DNA of 64,000 bases from JBGSOV01 sp041738935. GTDB taxonomy: Bacteria > Patescibacteriota > Gracilibacteria > CAIRYL01 > GCA-016699755. This document shows positions 16,085-24,998 of the stretch, in pieces. Below the pieces are notes generated by a model that had not been told where the DNA came from, ran no database searches, and saw only the letters and a list, made by a program, of their open reading frames with translations. The translations under genes and the position numbers were made by a program. Position 1 is the stretch's first letter. Each line of letters begins with the position of its first letter. The stretch is taken from contig JBGSOV010000019.1 of assembly GCA_041738935.1 (NCBI GenBank), forward strand, positions 29,649 to 93,648, written 5' to 3'.

Positions 16085-18793
16085 TTACGCCATGGTACCA
16101 GAACTGAAACGCGCAAACATGAAAAACAGTAAAGCAAAGACAATTACCATAACGAATGGTGCCAGCTGAGAAATCCAATTCTTCCGATGAGGCCTAAAAA
16201 GGCGGATGAGGAGCGAATTAGTCACCACCGATACAGACGACAGTGCCATCGCAAGGCCAGCGAGTTCTGGCTTTAAAACAAGTCCGAAGGAGACAAAAAC
16301 GCGTGCCGCTATCGGAATACCCGCGACATTGTAGAAAAGCGCAAAAAAGAGGTTTTGTTTGATTTTACCCATTGTTTCGCGCGACAAATCTATGGCGATA
16401 ATTATATCTCGTAAATCATCACGAATTATAACAATGCCGCCCGCTTCCATAGCGACATCGGTGCCCGATCCCATAGCAATTCCTAAGTCGGCTTGAGCAA
16501 GGGCAGGCGCGTCATTAATTCCATCGCCGACCATGGCAACACGCAAGCCTTTTTGCTGTAAATTTTTAACACCTTCGACTTTGTCGGCGGGCAAAACTTC
16601 GGCGAGCACATTGTCGATGCCGATTGCTTTTGCAATTGCTTTTGCGGTGCGGACATTGTCACCCGTAATCATCCAGGTTTCGATACCCATTTTTTGCAGT
16701 TGCTCAACCGCTTCACGACTTGTTTCTTTAATGGTGTCTGCCACGGCAATCAGCCCCATAATGCTTGATTCATCTGCAAGTATCATCACCGTCTTGCCTT
16801 GTTCTTCTAGCTTTTCTACTTCATTGGTTGCTTGATCAAGTGCTTTTCCGAGCTTATCAGCGATGAGCTTGCGATTGCCGCAGTAATACTTTTTTCCTTG
16901 TACGTTGCCCTCTACGCCATGTCCAGGAATCGCAGAAAAGTGAGTTACTTCAGTTATTGAAAGATTTTTTTGTTGGGCATAATTTACAATTGCTTCGGCG
17001 AGTGGATGCTCAGAAGAGCGCTCGAGACTGGCGGCAATTTCTAATATTTTGTTTTCGGAACTCTCGTTTACCGAAAGCACATCCGTGACTTCGGGTTTTC
17101 CTTTTGTCAGTGTGCCGGTTTTGTCAAAAACAATGGTGTCAATCCTGTTCGCTGCCTCGAGTGGTTCGCCGCCTTTGATAAGCACTCCGTACTCGGCGCC
17201 CTTACCCGTCCCCGCCATAATCGCAGTGGGCGTGGCGAGTCCCAGTGCACAAGGACAAGCAATCACAACAACAGCGGTAAACGCCATCAAAGCAAACGAA
17301 AGACTTGCCCCCAACATAAAATACCAGACGACAAAGGTGAGTATCGCGAGTAAAATCACCGTCGGTACAAAGCGCGCCGAGATACGGTCAGCAATCGCCT
17401 GAATCGGCGCTTTTGATCCTTGCGCTTCTTCGATGAGGCGAATAATCCGCGCAAGCGCTGTTTGCTGTCCCACTTTTTGCGCCTTAAATTCAAAGCTGCC
17501 TGTTTTGTTGATTGTTGCCCCTATCACCTTATCACCAATATTTTTTTCTACCGGAATACTCTCACCTGTGAGCATCGACTCGTCAATGGATGAATGCCCG
17601 CTGACAATAATACCGTCTACCGGAATTTTTTCTCCGGGACGCACAAGTATAATATTTCCTTCTACAACACTATCGATGGGAATGTCGCGCGTTGTACCAT
17701 TTTGTACAAGGCGTGCTGATTTTGGCTGCAAGCCCATCAGTTTTGTAATCGCACTCGAAACCTTGCCCTTTGCTTTTGCCTCAAGCCATTTTCCGAGAAG
17801 TACGAAAGTGATGAGAAACGCGGATGTTTCAAAATAAAGCTCGGGGATTTTTTGCCCAACTGGCGCGATTATTGTGCTATTTGCTAAAAAATAAATAATC
17901 AAATTCACAGTACTATACACAAAAGCTGTTGTTGTACCGATCGCAATCAGACTATCCATGTTAAATGTTCTCATTTTGAGACTCGAGAACATTCCTCGGT
18001 AAAATCCCCATCCCATCACAAACTGCACCGGCATCGTTAGGACAAACGAAATAATACCGACATATGGCAAAATTTCTGCAGTAAAAGGAAGTGTTGGAAA
18101 AAAATCGAGCACCATAAAATACAGCATTGGAAGGCTTAAAAAGCCGCTTATTAAGAATTTCATGAATGCGGTATGTATTTCAACAAGGCGTCTTTTCTGC
18201 TCACCAGCGCGATCTTTTTCTTGCGCTCGCGCGGCGCTGTAACCGGCTTTCTTAATTGCTTGAATAATCTGTTCATCAGAAACAAATGTGACATCAGCAA
18301 GAACACTCGCTTTTTCTGCGGCAAAATTTACATTCGCTTGTTCGACATTTGGCAGTTCTTTGACCGCGCGCTCAATGAGTGCAGCGCAAGAAGAACAATG
18401 CATGCCGCGCAGATGAAAAACGCGCATGGTTGCATTTGCTTTTGCTGGAAACTGTTCTGTGTGAGGTGCTGGCGTAATTTCCGCGATATTTGATTCCTTC
18501 GTTTGATGAACTTCTTTAGGCAGAGGAGCAGAGGAGTTGACCGCAGCATGTGGTTCGATTGTAGAATCATTATTATCTTCTTCATTATTGAGAATTGCTT
18601 CGTATCCAGCACGCTGAATCGCGGCAATAATTTCTGCAGAACTGGTTTTTCCTTCAAAAGAAATAGCTGCTTCGCCGCTGACAGAATCAATTTTAATTTC
18701 TAGTATATCAGGAAGTTTGTGCAATTCACCGCCAATCAGTTTGACGCAAGCATCGCAATGTATGCCTTTGATGGTGAGATGTGTCGTCTTCAT
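16085..18793 (-). CDS. copA: Cu+-exporting P1B-type ATPase CopA
   Basis: The 902-residue pump has two N-terminal HMA domains with metal-binding Cys pairs (GIHCDAC near 13-16, GMHCSSC near 130) joined by an acidic linker. It has eight membrane helices and the CPC motif in ACPCALGLATP near 512, the phosphorylated Asp in DKTGT near 557, and the hinge motif GDGINDAPAL. YN in TM7 and MALSSVSVVTNSL in TM8 are the CopA-type Cu+ residues. It should export Cu+ from the cytoplasm. It is the last gene of the csoR-led leftward operon, 59 bases after the preceding gene. Confidence 0.96.
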   Translation of the reverse strand: MKTTHLTIKGIHCDACVKLIGGELHKLPDILEIKIDSVSGEAAISFEGKTSSAEIIAAIQRAGYEAILNNEEDNNDSTIEPHAAVNSSAPLPKEVHQTKESNIAEITPAPHTEQFPAKANATMRVFHLRGMHCSSCAALIERAVKELPNVEQANVNFAAEKASVLADVTFVSDEQIIQAIKKAGYSAARAQEKDRAGEQKRRLVEIHTAFMKFLISGFLSLPMLYFMVLDFFPTLPFTAEILPYVGIISFVLTMPVQFVMGWGFYRGMFSSLKMRTFNMDSLIAIGTTTAFVYSTVNLIIYFLANSTIIAPVGQKIPELYFETSAFLITFVLLGKWLEAKAKGKVSSAITKLMGLQPKSARLVQNGTTRDIPIDSVVEGNIILVRPGEKIPVDGIIVSGHSSIDESMLTGESIPVEKNIGDKVIGATINKTGSFEFKAQKVGQQTALARIIRLIEEAQGSKAPIQAIADRISARFVPTVILLAILTFVVWYFMLGASLSFALMAFTAVVVIACPCALGLATPTAIMAGTGKGAEYGVLIKGGEPLEAANRIDTIVFDKTGTLTKGKPEVTDVLSVNESSENKILEIAASLERSSEHPLAEAIVNYAQQKNLSITEVTHFSAIPGHGVEGNVQGKKYYCGNRKLIADKLGKALDQATNEVEKLEEQGKTVMILADESSIMGLIAVADTIKETSREAVEQLQKMGIETWMITGDNVRTAKAIAKAIGIDNVLAEVLPADKVEGVKNLQQKGLRVAMVGDGINDAPALAQADLGIAMGSGTDVAMEAGGIVIIRDDLRDIIIAIDLSRETMGKIKQNLFFALFYNVAGIPIAARVFVSFGLVLKPELAGLAMALSSVSVVTNSLLIRLFRPHRKNWISQLAPFVMVIVFALLFFMFARFSSGTMA

Positions 18794-18852
18794 GTGATAA
18801 AGGAAAAAGGGAGTAAAAAGTCAAAAATTCATAAAAACGGTAAACTATCCGC

Positions 18853-20214
18853 TCAATCAACAACGGTAAATTTGCCCGGATACATACCCATGCCGCAGCT
18901 AAAGCGAATTTCACCAGTTTTTTCGGGGGTAAACTCGATAATGTTTTCGCCGATCTTGAGATATTCCTGAACTCCAAAGGCTGGCATAGCAATGCTGGCG
19001 GCGCAGCTATTTGTCGTCTCAGAAGTGATTATCCATCTGACTGGGACGCCTTTTTTGATGACGAATTCGTTTGGGCTGTAGCCGCCAAAACCCTGAGTCA
19101 TATTTACGATTTGAATCTCGTCGTTATTGAGAGTGACAGGGTTGGTTGGCGGAGAGCTCGTTTCGGATGATGGTGGCAGAATATTCTCCCAAAAAGGAAC
19201 AAAACCTGACAAGCGATAACCATTCGCAAAATTAAAAATGGCAAAAGCTATGACAATTAGTCCGGCAGTTTTGAAAAAAATCTTTGCGGCAGTTCCGCGA
19301 ATTACAGAGGTAAGTCCACCGACACCAAGAAGTCCAGGGGTTGTTCCAAGCGCAAACACTGACATAATTATCGCACCTTGAATAAAGCCAGTCGAAGCAA
19401 TCGCAGCCACTTGCATCATTTGAGTAAATCCGCAAGGAAGAAAAAACGTCAGTGCGCCCGCGATAAGTGTGCCGCGATGGGAGTATTTTTTTGTATGCTG
19501 CGTGTTGATTCCCAGCCATTTGCCGAGAGCAGGAGGAAGTGTCGGGGTAAGGTTGTTTACTTTCGGAAAAATTTCAATCAACTGTATACCGAGAAGAAGC
19601 ATAACAACTGCTACCAAAATCGTAATGATGGCGAGCCCCATATTCCCCAAGACGAAAAATCCACCAATCGAACCAAGCAGCCCGCCCAGAAGAAAAAAGC
19701 CGATTATGCGTCCGAGATTAAAAAATAAATGTGGTCGAAAGCGCTGCATGATTGTCGCCTCCGGGTGTTTTTCTGCATATCGAGCAGAAATAGCAAGTGT
19801 CAATCCGCCAATCAGCGCCATACACGTCGAGACTCCGGCGGTAAGCCCCAAGAGCAATGCAGAAACGATTCCTCCACCTATAGAATTTCCAAAAGCAAAC
19901 GTGATACCGAATTGGCGTAAAACGAAAAACCCGATTGCAAAAATGAGAGCGCCCACAGCCAATTGTTCATACTCGCGAGCGTCCATCGTCAGCCATTTAA
20001 GCGTTTCGTCTTCTCCGACTTCGTAGCCAACTTCGGTAACTGCTGTTTTTACTTTTTGCATATCTACTTCACCGGTAAAAGAAATTACCGCTGAGCACTT
20101 GCGTGTACTTGCTTCGACTTTTTTAACATTAGGAATATCTAAAAGTGCGCGTTCGATAAGTATTTCACAAGACCGGCAATGCATTTTGCGAATTGGTATG
20201 CGAAGAGTGTTCAT
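18853..20214 (-). CDS. HMA - SafE/TauE-like membrane - cupredoxin fusion protein
   Basis: Three parts are visible in 453 residues. Residues 1-70 are a heavy-metal-associated domain with MHCRSC. Residues 80-330 are a six-helix SafE/UreH-type membrane domain (GLTAGVSTCMALIGGL, FFLPCGFTQMMQVA, both with Cys in helices). Residues 355-453 are an outward cupredoxin-like domain ending in SCGMGMYPGKF, which supplies Cys and Met ligands. This fusion belongs to copper homeostasis. It lies between csoR and copA in one operon and likely hands copper across or toward the outer face; the direction is not proven. Confidence 0.85.
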   Translation of the reverse strand: MNTLRIPIRKMHCRSCEILIERALLDIPNVKKVEASTRKCSAVISFTGEVDMQKVKTAVTEVGYEVGEDETLKWLTMDAREYEQLAVGALIFAIGFFVLRQFGITFAFGNSIGGGIVSALLLGLTAGVSTCMALIGGLTLAISARYAEKHPEATIMQRFRPHLFFNLGRIIGFFLLGGLLGSIGGFFVLGNMGLAIITILVAVVMLLLGIQLIEIFPKVNNLTPTLPPALGKWLGINTQHTKKYSHRGTLIAGALTFFLPCGFTQMMQVAAIASTGFIQGAIIMSVFALGTTPGLLGVGGLTSVIRGTAAKIFFKTAGLIVIAFAIFNFANGYRLSGFVPFWENILPPSSETSSPPTNPVTLNNDEIQIVNMTQGFGGYSPNEFVIKKGVPVRWIITSETTNSCAASIAMPAFGVQEYLKIGENIIEFTPEKTGEIRFSCGMGMYPGKFTVVD

Positions 20215-20241
20215 TAGTTATAAAAAAAATGGATGCTTACA

Positions 20242-20526
20242 TCACTTGTTGGCGAGCTTAGAAACAAGCAAGATTTCTTCGATCATTTCTTGTTTGTGTT
20301 CGGGTGATCCGGTCGCCAATGCCGTTTTGACACAGCTTTCCAAATGATTTTCCATCAGTAAATGGTGTGCGGATTTTAGGAGACCAATAACAGCAAGATT
20401 CTGCTGCATAATATCAATACAATATTTTCCGTCTTCCATCATCGTTTGGATTTTGGCGAGAGAACCGTGGGCTTTTTTAAAAGCAATAGCGGCCTTTTGT
20501 TTTTTTGTATAGTTGTGGCTATTCAT
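20242..20526 (-). CDS. csoR: Copper-sensing repressor, CsoR family
   Basis: The 94-residue all-helical repressor carries the CsoR Cu+ ligand set Cys-His-Cys: Cys in GKYCIDIMQQ, then His and Cys in NHLESC (H-x3-C). Apo-CsoR binds DNA and Cu+ releases it. The ATG at 20526 gives a normal family length; the frame runs open upstream to 20640 but crosses the promoter. It is the first gene of the operon, and the operator in its own promoter indicates autoregulation. Confidence 0.9.
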   Translation of the reverse strand: MNSHNYTKKQKAAIAFKKAHGSLAKIQTMMEDGKYCIDIMQQNLAVIGLLKSAHHLLMENHLESCVKTALATGSPEHKQEMIEEILLVSKLANK

Positions 20527-20548
20527 TAAAAATATAAAAGTTAATACA

Positions 20549-20577
20549 ATAATACCTATACCTATGGTATGGGTCAA
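20549..20577 (-). promoter_or_regulatory. Copper-operon promoter with CsoR-like operator in the spacer
   Basis: On the minus strand the -35 is TTGACC (+ strand 20572-20577), then exactly 17 bases, then the -10 TATTAT (20549-20554). The spacer is almost entirely an inverted repeat, CCTATACC-TAT-GGTATGGG (20555-20573, one mismatch). This matches the C-tract/G-tract dyads bound by CsoR. Binding would block RNA polymerase until copper appears. Confidence 0.75.
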
Positions 20578-20679
20578 TAGGAATATTCGCACATCAGCAA
20601 AACTTGGCGTACGACAAACCAAAAAATAGAACAAAAGCACTTGGGTTTATTTTGCAAACATAGGTATTAACATGCCTAA

Positions 20680-21948
20680 TTAATGACGTATCGGTAAATA
20701 AAACGGCGCTTCGGCATTAAAATCAAGAGTGGCAACCTCGGCGAGTGCGGTCTTAAATTGCTCGTTCTCAACAGGAAACGTCGTGAGTGCGAAGTGAATC
20801 GGATTGGTTTTTTGTTGCCCCAGTTGTTCGACCGCATCGATAGAGATATCATGTTTGCCAAAAATCGAACAAATCTCCCCCAAAATTCCGGGGCGATCAG
20901 TAACGCGGAAGCGCAAATAATATGCCTGTTTTGGCGCTGTAACCTCGGTAATAGTTTTGGTGGGGCGAATCGATTTGTCCGTACCCTGCGCAAGCGCAAC
21001 CATGTCTGAAACGATCGCGGCGGCGGTAGCAAAGCGACCGGCACCTTCTCCACTTAAAAAATTGCCAACTGTATTGTATTTGCCAATAAGATTGATGGCG
21101 TTCAACACACCATCAACACCGGCAATACGATGATTCCCGACGATAAGTGTCGGCGATACTTGTGCAGATAATCTTCCATCTGCATGAAGCTGCGCAGAGG
21201 CAAGAAGTTTGATGCGACCGCCAAAATGCTTGGCATATAAAAAATCAGTTGCAGTAATTCCGCCAATACCTGTTCGCGAGATGGATTCAGGATGAATGCC
21301 AACGCCAAACGCAAGCGCACACAAAATGGAAAGTTTATAAACAACATCAAAGCCTTCGATATCATCTGTTGGATCAGCTTCGGCATAGCCTAGCGTTTGC
21401 GCTTCGCTCAAAACAGTGGCGAAATCGGCACCTTCGTGGTCCATCTTCGTGAGAATGTAATTGGTTGTGCCATTGAGGATTCCCCCTAAAGAAAGGATTG
21501 GATCTGCCGACAAGCCACATGTAATGGTGGAAAGCAGGGGAATGCCGCCGCCAACTGCTGCTTCAAATAAAATCTGGGTGTTGTGCTCTTCTGCGAGTGC
21601 GGCGAGTTCGGCGAAGTGCAGGGCAATCATTTTTTTATTCGCGGTTACTACCTTTTTGCCATTGGCAAGTGCTTTTTTTACAAATTGCAAAGCAATGCCC
21701 TCGCCGCCTATTGTCTCACAAATAATATCGATTTCGGGGTCAGCCAAAACCTCTTCTGCATCACGAAAAAGATGGCGATACGCGTCATGGATTTCGGAAT
21801 CGAGTTCGGCATCCTTTGTACAAATGGCGACTAATTCTAGGCTTGTTCCTGTTCGGGCAGTGATATTCGCCTGATCAGCAAGGAGAATACGTGAGACGCC
21901 GCCGCCGATGATACCGTGGCCAAAAATGGCGACCTTGGTGGTTTTCAT
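20680..21948 (-). CDS. hom: Homoserine dehydrogenase with ACT domain
   Basis: This NAD(P)-dependent enzyme reduces aspartate semialdehyde to homoserine. The ATG at 21948 gives 422 residues: an N-terminal Rossmann motif VAIFGHGIIGGGV, KVVTANKKMIA near 105, GGGIPLLSTI, GILNGTTNYILTKM, and EADPTDDIEGFD (substrate-binding Asp/Glu). A C-terminal ACT domain (FRVTDRPGILGEICSIF) is normally the threonine-feedback site. It is 10 bases after tsf in the same direction. No other threonine/methionine pathway gene is in the window. Confidence 0.95.
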   Translation of the reverse strand: MKTTKVAIFGHGIIGGGVSRILLADQANITARTGTSLELVAICTKDAELDSEIHDAYRHLFRDAEEVLADPEIDIICETIGGEGIALQFVKKALANGKKVVTANKKMIALHFAELAALAEEHNTQILFEAAVGGGIPLLSTITCGLSADPILSLGGILNGTTNYILTKMDHEGADFATVLSEAQTLGYAEADPTDDIEGFDVVYKLSILCALAFGVGIHPESISRTGIGGITATDFLYAKHFGGRIKLLASAQLHADGRLSAQVSPTLIVGNHRIAGVDGVLNAINLIGKYNTVGNFLSGEGAGRFATAAAIVSDMVALAQGTDKSIRPTKTITEVTAPKQAYYLRFRVTDRPGILGEICSIFGKHDISIDAVEQLGQQKTNPIHFALTTFPVENEQFKTALAEVATLDFNAEAPFYLPIRH

Positions 21949-21958
21949 AGAGGAAGAT

Positions 21959-22729
21959 TTAGACTTCGACACGAGCAAATTGCACAACCTTGGCGCCTGA
22001 CTTTTGAAGGAGTGTCTCGATGGAAATTTCGGGGTCTTTGACAAAAGCTTGCTTCAAAAGCGCACCTTCTTCGCGGAATTTTTTCTCTTTTCCGAGCATA
22101 ATTTTACCAATGATCTCTGCTGGCTTCCCTTCGTTTTTGAGTTGCTCTTCCCAAATTTCCCTTTCTTTCGCCACGAGTTCATCAGAAATTTCTTCTGGAC
22201 GAATTACTTGTGGTGAGTTGGCAGCAATGTGCATAGCAATATCGCGCGCCAGCTCTTCGTCACCACCATCAAGCGCAACTAGTCCTGCCAATTTGTTGTT
22301 GGAGTGAATGTAACTTCCGATTACTGACCCGCCCTTAATCACGACCGCTTCCCCAAACGAAATATTTTCGCCAAGCTGCGCAACCAACTCTGCACGCTGT
22401 TGCTCAAAACGAGACTTAGCTTCTTCTGTGCCCTTACTGTTGGCGACATCTGCCAATTCTTGCAGTGTTGCAGAAAAGCTTTCGTTGCGGGCAACGAAGT
22501 CGGTTTCGCATTGCAGTGATACCGCAGCACGACCTGCAATCGCGACAGCGCCTTCGGATGTGGCACGACCTGCTTTTTTGTCTGCTTTTTCGGCACCAGC
22601 TTTACGCAAAATGTCGATTGCTTTTTCAAGATCACCACTTGCTTCGACAAGAGCCTTTTTACACGCCATCATCGATACGCCAGATTTATTACGAAGTTCC
22701 ATTACTGCTTTGGCTGAAATCTCGGACAT
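21959..22729 (-). CDS. tsf: Translation elongation factor Ts
   Basis: The 256-residue exchange factor for EF-Tu shows an N-terminal UBA-like domain with ELRNKSGVSMMACKKALVEA and the TDFVARNE motif near 76 that inserts into EF-Tu. HIAANSPQVI near 167 and the dimerisation/C-terminal subdomain complete it. It is somewhat short but complete. The usual rpsB-tsf pair is split here by a membrane-protein gene. Confidence 0.96.
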   Translation of the reverse strand: MSEISAKAVMELRNKSGVSMMACKKALVEASGDLEKAIDILRKAGAEKADKKAGRATSEGAVAIAGRAAVSLQCETDFVARNESFSATLQELADVANSKGTEEAKSRFEQQRAELVAQLGENISFGEAVVIKGGSVIGSYIHSNNKLAGLVALDGGDEELARDIAMHIAANSPQVIRPEEISDELVAKEREIWEEQLKNEGKPAEIIGKIMLGKEKKFREEGALLKQAFVKDPEISIETLLQKSGAKVVQFARVEV

Positions 22730-22752
22730 AAACTAAAAAAAAGAAAGAGGTG

Positions 22753-23502
22753 TTATTTTACGGCACGACGAAACTTTTCCGCAAATGGATAAACAACAGG
22801 AATACGAAGCCATTTTCCACTATAAGCACTATACATTCCCCACAAATAAACAATAACCACCACAAGTCGCAACAATGTTTCAAGTGCCGTCAACACGCCG
22901 AGTCCCGAGCCACCACCCATATAAAAAGGGCTCGTAACGATTTTGAGCAACATACCAACACCAATTGAGCCGGCCGTCAAAACAACGCCTTGCCAGGCAT
23001 GAAATTGCACATATTGTGAATCACGTTTTAAAAGCAGGGGAATTATTACAAAGATATACAAATAACACGCTGCTGCCATGAGTTTTTCTGAATCATCTGG
23101 TTGCGTTAATCCGGGCAAACCCTGGGCAGAGCCGGACTGTTTTGCGGTTTGGGATTGTGGCGGATTCATTTCTTGAAGCTTGTGGTGTTGTTCTTGCACA
23201 GTTGCCTGAAACTTGCCCAACAGCGAATCCATCATTCCTGGTTTTTTGGTTGGAGGCACAATCTCGTCTGCACCAGCAAAATCACCCCCGCCATCTTCAT
23301 TCTGTGGTTGAACTTGTGGATGATTGATTTCTTCTAAAATTTGGTGCGCTTCCTCGTGTCCAGGAAAAAACTTCAACAGCTCTTCGCACCCGCGTCGCAC
23401 TTGCTCAATGCGACCTTCCTCACGCCAGCGCAAGATATAATTCCATGCATCTTGGGGAGTCATTCCATTTTCGGCCGCGAATTGTGCTTCCGCATCACTC
23501 AT
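22753..23502 (-). CDS. Membrane protein with DUF4870/Tic20-like C-terminus
   Basis: Of the 249 residues, 1-60 are a helical, tetratricopeptide-like segment (AWNYILRWREEGRIEQVRRG) and 60-130 are a polar, Gln-rich linker. From 137 come three to four helices including RDSQYVQFHAWQGVVL, which resembles the conserved '.S.FVRFHA.QS' segment of DUF4870/Tic20-type membrane proteins. The function is unknown. It overlaps rpsB by four bases and precedes tsf by 23, so it is part of the ribosomal operon. Confidence 0.68.
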   Translation of the reverse strand: MSDAEAQFAAENGMTPQDAWNYILRWREEGRIEQVRRGCEELLKFFPGHEEAHQILEEINHPQVQPQNEDGGGDFAGADEIVPPTKKPGMMDSLLGKFQATVQEQHHKLQEMNPPQSQTAKQSGSAQGLPGLTQPDDSEKLMAAACYLYIFVIIPLLLKRDSQYVQFHAWQGVVLTAGSIGVGMLLKIVTSPFYMGGGSGLGVLTALETLLRLVVVIVYLWGMYSAYSGKWLRIPVVYPFAEKFRRAVK

Positions 23503-24200
23503 TTTTTCGTCTTTTTGGATGGTGATAATACTTGAAAGATTTTTCCCAAGAGAAAACTCAATGAGGTAATTGCGTCATCATTTGCAGGAATAAAATCGGT
23601 ATACCCATCAGGATTAGCATTGCTATCCAAAATTCCATATACCGGAATTCCTAGTCGATTTGCCTCTTTGATGGCAATTTCGTCGCGTACACCATCAATG
23701 ACAAACAGGGCGTCGGGCGCGCGATACATATCGGCAATTCCGCCAAAAAGTATTTCGAGCCGTTCGCGCTCTTTTTTGATTTGTGACTGTTCTTTTTTGG
23801 GAAACTTTTCAATATCACCAGTGTCAATCATCTCGCGGATATCTTTGAGGCGGCGAATACGTTGTTTGATGGTGTCAAAGTTTGTCAGCAGTCCGCCCAC
23901 CCATTTGTCCGAAACAACAGGATACCCCTTGGTGGTAAAGATTTCTCGCAAAATAGTTTTGGTTTGGGGTTTTGTTGAGACAAACAAAATTACTTTACCT
24001 TCAGCAGAAAGTTCGGAAATTGTTTGTGCCACCCGTGAAAGAGCCGTCGCGGTTTTGTCGAGATCAAAAATATGCACACCGCCTTTTTTTCCCCAGAGAT
24101 ACGGGGCAACTTTGGGATTCCAGCGGCTGACCTTGTGTCCAAAGTGACAAGCATTTTCTGCGAGCTCGCGGAGCGTCACAGAGACAGGTAGATTAGTCAT
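23499..24200 (-). CDS. rpsB: 30S ribosomal protein S2
   Basis: The 233-residue protein has the S2 signatures: LAENACHFGHKVSRWNPKVAPY at the N-terminus, GVHIFDLDKT, KWVGGLLTNFDTI, and PDALFVIDGVRDEIAIKEANRLGIPVYGI-type blocks in the right order. The ATG at 24200 is chosen because family homology begins there; the open frame upstream to 24512 covers the leader. It is preceded by a structured leader and is the first gene of rpsB / membrane gene / tsf / hom. Confidence 0.96.
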   Translation of the reverse strand: MTNLPVSVTLRELAENACHFGHKVSRWNPKVAPYLWGKKGGVHIFDLDKTATALSRVAQTISELSAEGKVILFVSTKPQTKTILREIFTTKGYPVVSDKWVGGLLTNFDTIKQRIRRLKDIREMIDTGDIEKFPKKEQSQIKKERERLEILFGGIADMYRAPDALFVIDGVRDEIAIKEANRLGIPVYGILDSNANPDGYTDFIPANDDAITSLSFLLGKIFQVLSPSKKTKK

Positions 24201-24231
24201 TAAGAGGGGGAAAAATCCTTTTACAGCGCGA

Positions 24232-24293
24232 CTCTGGACAGATAGACCCCAAAAGCTTGGGGCAGGATTTATCTGATAAAACCGAATCCAGAG
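24232..24293 (-). promoter_or_regulatory. Structured rpsB leader, nested three-part stem
   Basis: Complementary pairs nest around one centre: CTCTGGA (24232-24238) with TCCAGAG (24287-24293), AGATA (24240-24244) with TATCT (24270-24274), and CCCCAA (24247-24252) with TTGGGG (24257-24262) around a four-base loop. The stem ends 32 bases before the rpsB ATG and lies downstream of the predicted start of transcription. Ribosomal proteins often repress their own mRNA through such leaders; S2 binding here is inference. Confidence 0.6.
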
Positions 24294-24309
24294 CGGTTTT
24301 TGTGTGCAA

Positions 24310-24337
24310 ATTCTAACAACTTCTATGGGAAATGCAA
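24310..24337 (-). promoter_or_regulatory. Candidate rpsB promoter
   Basis: On the minus strand TTGCAT (24332-24337), a 16-base spacer and TAGAAT (24310-24315) give a sigma-70-like promoter just before the structured leader. Confidence 0.45.
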
Positions 24338-24497
24338 GGCTTTTTCCGAAGTAAAGAGAATTATAGATGATTCGTATCCAACAAAGGTTTGCGATTTTTA
24401 ACACAAAGAAGACTAGCTTATGGCTAAAAAGTTGGTGAACCGCTTGCTTTTCCACAAAAAGTTCCTCAAAATATATCGTGCTGTAACACCTTTTATC

Positions 24498-24992
24498 ATG
24501 TCCGCAACACACGTACTAGAAACCATTCAGTCTATACTCACCCAAATTATCGACAAACTAGAAGTTCCTTATTCACAGATCGAGATTCTTGAAGAAGACA
24601 ATGGTGTTTTTCGTGCCAATATCGTCACCGATCGAGCACCGTTTTTAATCGGCATGTACGGCGAGCGGATCGATGCTATTCAACACATACTCAAGAACAT
24701 CTTGTGGAAGCAGGGTTTGACTGAAAATGTTTTTGTGATTGTTGATATCGACGATTATCGTAAATCACGCGAAGAACGAATTGTCGCATTGGCCGAAGAA
24801 AAAGTTGAGGCAGCGCGCCTCACTGGCATCCCACAAACCATGCCATTTTTGGAGCCGTACTTACGAAAAATGATTCACACGTATATCAGCAATGATCGTT
24901 TTCAGGGAATCACCACTCAAAGCGTAGGAGAAGGTCGCGCACGCCGTTTGCAAATTGTTGTTTCCAAACAAGGAGTCGCCGAATTTGTTTAA
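24498..24992 (+). CDS. khpB: RNA-binding protein KhpB/Jag (KH + R3H domains)
   Basis: The protein has 164 residues from the ATG at 24498; the frame is open to an ATG at 24420, which would add 26 basic residues. Residues 10-85 are the type II KH domain (APFLIGMYGERIDAIQHILK with the G-x-x-G loop). Residues 95-164 are the R3H domain (ISNDRFQGITTQSVGEGRARRLQIV, Arg and His near RKMIHTY). Jag/KhpB binds RNA and affects cell elongation. The usual yidC/rnpA/rpmH neighbours are absent. It is divergent from rpsB and six bases before an ABC permease. Confidence 0.88.
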   Translation: MSATHVLETIQSILTQIIDKLEVPYSQIEILEEDNGVFRANIVTDRAPFLIGMYGERIDAIQHILKNILWKQGLTENVFVIVDIDDYRKSREERIVALAEEKVEAARLTGIPQTMPFLEPYLRKMIHTYISNDRFQGITTQSVGEGRARRLQIVVSKQGVAEFV

Positions 24993-24998
24993 GTTCTC

